Shown in pieces: positions 36,840-41,987 of a DNA stretch of 41,987 nucleotides. How positions within the stretch are numbered: position 1 is the stretch's first letter; every line of letters starts with the position of its first letter. The stretch covers positions 83,660-125,646 of the forward strand of contig NCEF01000010.1 in assembly GCA_002280565.1 (NCBI GenBank), in the 5' to 3' direction. The notes beneath the pieces are model-generated. The model saw nothing but the letters and a program-made list of their open reading frames with translations, was not told the DNA's origin and did no database searches. The stretch is from Sphingomonas sp. 32-66-10. GTDB lineage: Bacteria; Pseudomonadota; Alphaproteobacteria; Sphingomonadales; Sphingomonadaceae. Both the position numbers and the translations under genes were made by a program.

Positions 36840-38372
36840 TCAATAGGCGCGCGCGACCAAAATGCGCTCCACCGCCGGCTTGCCGGTGAAGATGCAGGCC
36901 CCGTCCGCTGGAGCGGCATCCAGCGGCACGTTGCGGAAGGTCAGCTTCAGCGCCTTGATCCGCTCGACCACCGCGTCCAGCTCCGCGCCTTCAGGCTTGC
37001 TCCACTGCACCTCAACCCAGCCCGGATATTTCCCCGAACCCTCGAAATGCGCCTTGAGCGCATCGAAGCTCTCAACGCCGCGCACGATGTTCGCATCCAG
37101 CCGCGCGCGCGCATCGGCGTGCAGCCCGGCCTGGATCTCCTCCAACAGCGCCGCCGCCCCGGCCACGAACTCGTCCTTCGCAACCACCGCGCTGTCGAGC
37201 TTGCCGTCCTCGCGATACAGCCGGTCGCGGCGGATGACGGAGACGTTGCCCCCGGCCATGTCGCGCCCGCCGACCTCGATCACCACCGGCGCGCCCTTCT
37301 TGACCCAGCCCCAGCGCTTGGTCGCGGCCTTGGCCGCCTTGAGGTCGAGCAGCGTGCGCACCGGTTCACCCAGCGCCGACGTCTTGGCCAGATCGGCCTG
37401 CAACCCCTTGCAATAGTCGATCAGCGCGGCGTCCTCGTCCGTGTCGCGCAGCATCGGCACGATAACGATCTGCCACGGCGCGATCCGCGGCGGCACACGC
37501 AGGCCGTCATCGTCGCCATGCACCATGATGACGCCGCCGATCATCCGCGTCGACACGCCCCAGCTGGTCGTCTGCGCCAGTTCCTGAACGCCCTCGGCAT
37601 TCTGGAACTTGATCCCCTGCGCGCTGGAGAAGGTGGTGCCGAGGAAGTGCGACGTCCCCGCCTGCAGCGCCTTGCCGTCCTGCATCATCGCCTCGATGCT
37701 GTAGGTCGCGACCGCGCCGGGGAAGCGCTCATTCTCCGGCTTCTCGCCCGCGACGACCGGCATGGCGAGGCAGGTTTCCGCGAACTCGCGATACACCTCC
37801 AGCATCTTCATCGTCTCTTCGCGCGCCTCATCGACCGTGGCGTGGGCGGTATGCCCCTCCTGCCACAGGAATTCGGCGGTGCGCAGGAACATGCGGGTGC
37901 GCATTTCCCAGCGTACGACATTGGCCCATTGGTTGATCAGCACCGGCAGGTCGCGCCATGACTGAACCCAGCGCGCCATCGCAGCACCAATCACCGTTTC
38001 CGATGTCGGGCGGACGACCAAAGGCTCCTCCAGCTTCGCGTCGGGATCGGGCACCAGCCGCCCGTCCTTCTGGATCAACCGGTGATGGGTAACGACCGCC
38101 ATTTCCTTGGCGAAGCCGTCGACATGCTCGGCCTCTTTCTCGAAATAGCTGAGCGGGATGAACAGCGGGAAATAGCAATTCTCATGCCCCGTCGCCTTGA
38201 TGCGGTCGTCGAGCAGCCGCTGAATCCGCTCCCAGATGCCATAGCCCCATGGCCGGATGACCATGCAGCCGCGCACGCCGCTTTCCTCGGCCATATCGGC
38301 TTCGGTGATGACGGCCTGATACCAGGCGGCGAAATCCGCTTCGCGGGTGACGTTGAGTGCGCGTTTGATCAT
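36840..38372 (-). CDS. proS: Prolyl-tRNA synthetase, short (archaeal/eukaryotic-like) type
   Basis: ProRS charges tRNA-Pro. The 510-residue protein has class II motif 1 region VRGCMVIRPWGYGIWERIQ, motif 2 with VVRWEMRTRMFLRTAEFLWQ and motif 3 region GVSTRMIGGVIMVHGDDDG, and no internal editing (INS) domain as in E. coli ProRS. It ends VARAY; a terminal tyrosine is characteristic of the eukaryotic-like ProRS class, where it reaches toward the active site. ATG 38372 (MIKRALNVTRE) is chosen over longer non-homologous starts. It is divergent from the EamA gene (84 nt) and closed by the hairpin at 36804-36829. Confidence 0.96.
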   Translation of the reverse strand: MIKRALNVTREADFAAWYQAVITEADMAEESGVRGCMVIRPWGYGIWERIQRLLDDRIKATGHENCYFPLFIPLSYFEKEAEHVDGFAKEMAVVTHHRLIQKDGRLVPDPDAKLEEPLVVRPTSETVIGAAMARWVQSWRDLPVLINQWANVVRWEMRTRMFLRTAEFLWQEGHTAHATVDEAREETMKMLEVYREFAETCLAMPVVAGEKPENERFPGAVATYSIEAMMQDGKALQAGTSHFLGTTFSSAQGIKFQNAEGVQELAQTTSWGVSTRMIGGVIMVHGDDDGLRVPPRIAPWQIVIVPMLRDTDEDAALIDYCKGLQADLAKTSALGEPVRTLLDLKAAKAATKRWGWVKKGAPVVIEVGGRDMAGGNVSVIRRDRLYREDGKLDSAVVAKDEFVAGAAALLEEIQAGLHADARARLDANIVRGVESFDALKAHFEGSGKYPGWVEVQWSKPEGAELDAVVERIKALKLTFRNVPLDAAPADGACIFTGKPAVERILVARAY

Positions 38373-38456
38373 GGCTGCGCGATTAGCGCGCGATTTGGGG
38401 CGCGTCACGCCCCTTCGCGCCTTGCCGCACCGCAGCGTCGCCTCTAGGCAGGCGCG

Positions 38457-39413
38457 GTGCATCGTGATCGCGTCCTTACCGGCCTTGGCCTGCGCCTGCT
38501 CGCCATCCTCATGCTCTCGACCATGGGCGCGCTGATCAAGCTGGCGGAGCAGGGCGGCGCCAATCTGGCCGAGATCATGCTGTTTCGGCAGCTGTTCGCG
38601 ATCCCCTTCATCCTCGCCTGGATCGCCGCCGGCCCCGGAATGCGGTCGATCCGTACGCGGCGGTTCGGGCTGCATGTGAACCGCACCGTGATCGGGCTGA
38701 CCGGAATGGTGTTCAATTTCGGCGCGGTGCTACTGCTCCCGCTGGCCGAGGCGACGACCTTTTCCTTCACCGCGCCGATCTTTGCCACGATCCTCGGCGC
38801 ATTGGTGCTGCACGAGAAGACCGGGTGGCGGCGCTGGGCCGCGGTGATCGCGGGCTTCGTCGGCGTGGTGCTGGTTGCGCAGCCGGGGGACGGGCATATC
38901 CCGCTGGTCGGCGCGCTGGTCGGGCTGACCGCCGCTTTCTTCGTCGCGCTGATCGCGATTCAGTTGCGCCAGATGGCCAAGACCGAACGGCCGGCGACGA
39001 CGGTCTTCTGGTTCTCGACGCTATCGGTACCGCCGCTCGCCATCGCCTACCCGTTCTTTGCGCAGATGCACGACTGGCAGACCTTTGCGATCCTGATCGC
39101 GATCGGGCTGGTCGGCGGCGCGGGCCAGCTCGCGCTCACCGCCGCGCTGCGCTTCGCCCCCGTCTCGGCGGTGGTGCCGATGGACTATTCCAGCCTGATC
39201 TGGGCGACGCTCTACGGCTATGTGCTATTCGGCGTGCTGCCCAGCCAATGGACGTGGATCGGCGCCCCGATCATCGTCGCCAGCGGCCTCTACATCGCCT
39301 GGCGCGAGCAACGGCTGGGCCTCGCCCGCCGTGCCAGCCCAGTCGAAGCGCCAGGCGAAGATCCCGATGCTGAACGGGAGCGTCGCGTAGAGCAGCGGGG
39401 CGAACTGGGCTAG
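38457..39413 (+). CDS. EamA/DMT-superfamily transporter
   Basis: The 318-residue inner-membrane protein has ten predicted helices in two EamA halves, with LRLLAILMLSTMGALIKLAE at the start, a typical FSFTAPIFATILGALVLHEK segment closing the first half and YSSLIWATLYGYVLFGVLP in the second. These proteins export metabolites or drugs; no substrate is evident. GTG 38457 is the best start. The last helix (IGAPIIVASGLYIAW) lies opposite the hydrophilic tail of the TMEM175-type gene, and its own charged C-terminal tail lies opposite that protein's last helix, an antisense overlap of 189 nt. Confidence 0.92.
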   Translation: MHRDRVLTGLGLRLLAILMLSTMGALIKLAEQGGANLAEIMLFRQLFAIPFILAWIAAGPGMRSIRTRRFGLHVNRTVIGLTGMVFNFGAVLLLPLAEATTFSFTAPIFATILGALVLHEKTGWRRWAAVIAGFVGVVLVAQPGDGHIPLVGALVGLTAAFFVALIAIQLRQMAKTERPATTVFWFSTLSVPPLAIAYPFFAQMHDWQTFAILIAIGLVGGAGQLALTAALRFAPVSAVVPMDYSSLIWATLYGYVLFGVLPSQWTWIGAPIIVASGLYIAWREQRLGLARRASPVEAPGEDPDAERERRVEQRGELG

Positions 39414-39953
39414 CGCGGGCATCAGCGCGAGACTGGTCGAGGCCACGCCCGTCGCCGCCAGGATCGTCCAAATACAGCTTTGCCCAATTGCCTCGCGCCG
39501 CTCGGGCAAGGGCAGATCGACGCGACGCAGTGCATCGCGAAACAGCAAGGCGGTGATGGCCGACATGGCCGCAAACCCGATGCCATAGACCGTGAACAGC
39601 CGTCTGATACTTCCACGAAAGCCATCCAGATTGCCGGACAGGAACGCCGCGAATGACGCCGCCATGGCGCGCAGCGGCACGACATAGATCAGCACGGTAA
39701 AGATCAGCAGCAGGGTCAGCAGCAGCGAGCGCCAGTCCCCCGCCCCGCGCAAACGGCGCCACCGCACATGCGACCACCAGAACATCGCCATGATGGCAAA
39801 GCCAATGATGAAACTCGGGATCGCGGCAACTGCGCTCTCCAGCGTCCCGCCATCGACCCCGGAGCCGCCCGCGCCAACGACCATCAGCGTCACCGCAAAC
39901 GCGAATGCCGCGTCGGTGAAGTTATCGGTGCGACTCGTCTCGCGCTCGGTCAT
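39225..39953 (-). CDS. TMEM175-family (DUF1211) membrane protein
   Basis: The 242-residue protein has the TMEM175 signature R-x3-F-S/T-D at R8-D14 (RTDNFTD) followed by AAFAFAVTLMVVG, then five more predicted helices. Bacterial TMEM175 proteins are potassium channels; that is family knowledge. A C-terminal hydrophilic tail (residues about 207-242) is encoded opposite the last helix of the EamA gene, so it is probably an extension gained by read-through past an older stop. Its ATG overlaps the DUF938 stop by four bases (ATGA), making it the last gene of a three-gene minus-strand operon. Confidence 0.85.
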   Translation of the reverse strand: MTERETSRTDNFTDAAFAFAVTLMVVGAGGSGVDGGTLESAVAAIPSFIIGFAIMAMFWWSHVRWRRLRGAGDWRSLLLTLLLIFTVLIYVVPLRAMAASFAAFLSGNLDGFRGSIRRLFTVYGIGFAAMSAITALLFRDALRRVDLPLPERREAIGQSCIWTILAATGVASTSLALMPALAQFAPLLYATLPFSIGIFAWRFDWAGTAGEAQPLLAPGDVEAAGDDDRGADPRPLAGQHAE

Positions 39954-40579
39954 GCATGATAGAGTAGCATGATATTATTCGCCGGCATCTCCACCAGACG
40001 CGCGAACCGCAACCCGCGCGCCTCAGCTGCCGCCGTGACCTCGGCGACCTCGCGCAAACCCCAGCGCGGATCGCGCGCTTTCAGCGATTGGTCGAACGCC
40101 TCGTTCGACGGGGCGGTTGGAGCGTCGGCGCGGCGATAGGGGCCATAGAGGATCAGCGGCCCACCCGGCGGGAGCAGCCGTGCGGTTCCGTCGAGCAATC
40201 CGAGCGTCGCCGCCCACGGGCTGATATGCACCATGTTGATGCACAGCACCGCATCGGCGGCGGCGATCGGCCACTCGCCCGCCGCCGCATCGATCGCCAG
40301 CGGCGGTGCGACATTGGCCAATCCAGCGCACCATGATGCGATCGACTCCCGCGCCGCTGCATCGGGATCGCTGGGAACGAAGGTCAGGGCGGGGAAGCGC
40401 TCGGCAAAGAACGCGGCATGCTCCCCGCTGCCGCTCGCGACCTCCAGCACCGTGCCGTGCGCTGGCAACAGCGCCGCCAGCTCCGCCGCGATCGCCTCCC
40501 GGTTGCGCAGCGTCGCGGGCGCATGCTTGCGCACCGCGCCACTGTCTTCAGCGACGATCCACGGTGTCGGGTCGCTCAT
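39950..40579 (-). CDS. DUF938 SAM-dependent methyltransferase-like protein
   Basis: The 209-residue protein starts MSDPTPWIVAEDSGAVRKHA, and shows a methyltransferase fold: LEVASGSGEHAAFFAERFP (SAM-binding glycine loop), PSDPDAAARESI, AVLCINMVHISPW and GGPLILYGPYRRADAPTAPS. This is the DUF938 family; the methylated substrate is unknown. ATG 40579 overlaps the previous gene's stop by four bases and its own stop overlaps the TMEM175 start in the same way. It is probably cytoplasmic. Confidence 0.9.
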   Translation of the reverse strand: MSDPTPWIVAEDSGAVRKHAPATLRNREAIAAELAALLPAHGTVLEVASGSGEHAAFFAERFPALTFVPSDPDAAARESIASWCAGLANVAPPLAIDAAAGEWPIAAADAVLCINMVHISPWAATLGLLDGTARLLPPGGPLILYGPYRRADAPTAPSNEAFDQSLKARDPRWGLREVAEVTAAAEARGLRFARLVEMPANNIMLLYHA

Positions 40580-40944
40580 TTTTTCGGAGCGCAGGCCGAT
40601 CGGTCGCCTGCCTTGCATCGGGCGACCTGTGCCTCCCACTCGGCGCGCACCCGCGCCGCTTCGGCCTCGCGCCGCGCCACATCGGCGCGCCATGCGGCCA
40701 TCTTCGCCTCATGCTCGGCCTTTTGCCGCGCCAGATAGAGTTCGTAGTCGGTCTTGCGCTCGAGCGTGATGCGGGCGACGCGATCTGCCTCGGCCTGGTC
40801 GCGCTGGCGCTGGGCGTCATACATGCGCTGCGCTTCGATCCGGTCCGCGTCCTGCTCGGCCTGCGGGATGCGCGGATCCTGCCCCGCCACTGCCGGTGCC
40901 GTCATCATCATCGCCACGATCAGAGCCATTGCGCCGCGCATCAT
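40576..40944 (-). CDS. Secreted charged coiled-coil protein
   Basis: The 122-residue protein has a signal peptide (MMRGAMALIVAMMMTAPAVA) and a long Arg/Glu/Ala-rich helical stretch (QAEADRVARITLERKTDYE, then KAEHEAKMAAWRADVARRE) with heptad-like spacing, ending with two cysteines in ARCKAGDRSACAPKK. ATG 40944 (or 40941) follows GGGGAGGCGAAG. It is probably a periplasmic coiled-coil protein of unknown role and first gene of the ATGA-linked operon. It is separated from the GcvPB-like frame by a terminator. Confidence 0.7.
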   Translation of the reverse strand: MMRGAMALIVAMMMTAPAVAGQDPRIPQAEQDADRIEAQRMYDAQRQRDQAEADRVARITLERKTDYELYLARQKAEHEAKMAAWRADVARREAEAARVRAEWEAQVARCKAGDRSACAPKK

Positions 40945-40960
40945 CTTCGCCTCCCCATAA

Positions 40961-40991
40961 GCAAACGGGCGGCGGCACGAAGCCACCGCCC
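40961..40991 (-). terminator. Terminator downstream of the gcvPB-like frame
   Basis: GGGCGGCGGC (40967-40976) and GCCACCGCCC (40982-40991) form a 10-bp stem with one G-U pair and a five-base loop. On the minus strand it is followed by GTTTGC, a short T-run. It probably ends the gcv transcript before the coiled-coil gene's promoter. Confidence 0.6.
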
Positions 40992-41044
40992 GCCCGGGAG
41001 CCGGGTTAGACCGAAATCCAACCCGGTGAAACAGACGAAAAATG

Positions 41045-41980
41045 TTACTCGGCAGCCTGGGCCTGAGCCGGCTCCTTCCACACCAGCACCGGCTTGCGCG
41101 CGGCCAGCGTCTCGTCGAGGCGACGGCGCGGCGCGAAGTGCGGCGCGGTCTTGAGCGCGGCATCGCCCGCCTTCGCCCGCTGCGCGACCGAACGGAAGGC
41201 ACCGATGAACTGATCCAGCGCCGCCTTGCTCTCGGTCTCGGTCGGCTCGACCAGCATCGCGCCATGGACGACCAGCGGGAAATAGACCGTCATCGGGTGG
41301 AAGCCCTCGTCGATCAGCCCCTTGGCGATGTCGAGCGTCGAGAAGCCCTCGGCAAGGCCACGGTCGCTGAAGATCGCCTCATGCATGCACGGCCCGCTAT
41401 TCGCGAAGGGCGCGTCGAGCACGTCTTCCAGTGCGCGCAGCACATAGTTGGCGTTGAGGACGCTGTCCTCGGCCACTTGGCGAAGTCCGTCCGCGCCGTG
41501 CGACAGGATATAGGTCAGCGCCCGGACATGCATCCCGAACTGGCATTGCGACATGTGATCGGCCGGGATTCCTGTGTGCGTCCAGCCGGCCTCATGCCAC
41601 TTCGCCTCGACGCCGAACTCGCCGAACACCGACGAGATACCGAGCCCATCCGGCGTCGCCATGTGCCGAGGGTGCTCCGGATGCGCGAGCAGGAGCCGCG
41701 GCGTCGGGATGAGCATCAGCACACCCTCGAGCAGCTCGGCCGCAGCCAGAATGCGCGGCTCGTTCTCGTGACCCGCAGCGGTCGCCACGGACCCGCGGAA
41801 CGTCGACCCGTTCAGCTTCGCGTCGAGCACGCGGCGTCGCGCACCGACACCGCCGTGAGCGATCTCGTGAACCTCGGATGCCGTCACACCCGACGCCCGC
41901 CCCTCGAGCCATTGCGCCTCGGTCGGGTCGCCGCCGAGCACCGCGTACAGCACCCGGTCACCGAACTCGAGCTGCCTCAT
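41045..41980 (-). CDS. gcvPB: Chimeric frame: YqaJ-like nuclease N-part joined to GcvPB C-part
   Basis: The 311-residue frame reads as two unrelated proteins. Residues about 152-311 (41045-41527) match the C-terminal part of glycine dehydrogenase (decarboxylating) subunit 2: VRALTYILSHGADGLRQ, NSGPCMHEAIFS, STLDIAKGLIDEGFHPMTVY, MLVEPTETESKAALDQFIGA and the closing ARKPVLVW. Residues 1-151 match no P-protein; they look like a YqaJ-type phage exonuclease (ASGVTASEVHEIAHGG, then AAGHENEPRIL, HMATPDGLG, VEAKWHEAGW and MSQCQFGMH). The pyridoxal-phosphate lysine of GcvPB, which lies N-terminal to the retained part, is missing. It is most likely an artificial join; a true gcvPB should extend upstream instead. 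Confidence 0.75.
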   Translation of the reverse strand: MRQLEFGDRVLYAVLGGDPTEAQWLEGRASGVTASEVHEIAHGGVGARRRVLDAKLNGSTFRGSVATAAGHENEPRILAAAELLEGVLMLIPTPRLLLAHPEHPRHMATPDGLGISSVFGEFGVEAKWHEAGWTHTGIPADHMSQCQFGMHVRALTYILSHGADGLRQVAEDSVLNANYVLRALEDVLDAPFANSGPCMHEAIFSDRGLAEGFSTLDIAKGLIDEGFHPMTVYFPLVVHGAMLVEPTETESKAALDQFIGAFRSVAQRAKAGDAALKTAPHFAPRRRLDETLAARKPVLVWKEPAQAQAAE

Positions 41981-41987
41981 ACCCGCC
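41528..41987 (-). other. Probably foreign segment, YqaJ-like nuclease fragment
   Basis: This end segment encodes the N-terminal half of a YqaJ-like recombinase/exonuclease. Its codons favour GAG, CTC, GGT, TCG and CAC in a way more typical of actinobacterial or actinophage DNA than of the rest of the window. Conserved acidic/lysine residues of the nuclease fold are plausible in TPDGLG and VEAKW. The segment stops abruptly where GcvPB similarity begins, near 41,525-41,536. Confidence 0.6.

Overview
The window looks like a chromosomal contig from an alphaproteobacterium of the Sphingomonas group. The reasons are high G+C, sphingomonad-style housekeeping proteins (HslU, class I fumarase, AcnA, PurT, RNase R, short ProRS, PhaZ), and dense GC-rich palindromic repeats of the CCCGGGCTTGACCCGGG and CCCCTCCC types. 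Genus is inferred from gene content and family resemblance only. No rRNA, tRNA, CRISPR array, insertion sequence or intact prophage was found.

Layout. 1-9.4 kb: end of hslU, a secreted hypothetical protein, a FecA-like TonB-dependent receptor with a DUF2946 membrane protein, class I fumarase with an overlapping membrane-protein gene, two small envelope proteins, and purT. 9.6-11.9 kb: a chemoreceptor without a periplasmic sensor domain, and a protein with duplicated terminase-like HTH units. 11.9-13.8 kb: a low-G+C insert carrying a ParA-like ATPase gene overlapping a HEPN ribonuclease-like gene, with a 28-bp palindrome upstream. 13.9-18.9 kb: acnA chained by ATGA overlaps to two small secreted proteins, a beta-helix protein and a DJ-1/PfpI protein. 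19-23.1 kb: topoisomerase IB with an MscS channel, then a MaoC-type hydratase with a thiolase. 23.2-27.2 kb: two secreted hypotheticals, a TetR regulator, a DUF1232 protein, a COQ7-type hydroxylase and PHA depolymerase. 27.4-33.6 kb: an ABC exporter, a saccharopine-dehydrogenase-like reductase flanked by two paralogous small membrane proteins, and RNase R. 33.7-41 kb: exported beta-carbonic anhydrase, a periplasmic helical-repeat protein, a shortened GlpD, a small stress-type protein, ProRS, and an EamA transporter that overlaps tail-to-tail with a TMEM175-type channel lying in a three-gene ATGA-coupled operon with a DUF938 methyltransferase.

The most interesting locus is the ParA-like ATPase plus HEPN pair at 12178-13801. 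It is compact, translationally coupled, compositionally foreign, and shows catalytic motifs expected of an ATPase-controlled RNase toxin or defence module. That function is inference, and novelty cannot be judged without searches.

A caution concerns the right end. The frame at 41045-41980 joins the C-terminal part of glycine dehydrogenase subunit 2 (GcvPB) to a YqaJ-like phage nuclease with actinobacterial-looking codon use. The join lies near 41,525-41,536 and is most simply an assembly or library chimera, so the last ~450 bases should not be assumed to belong to this genome.
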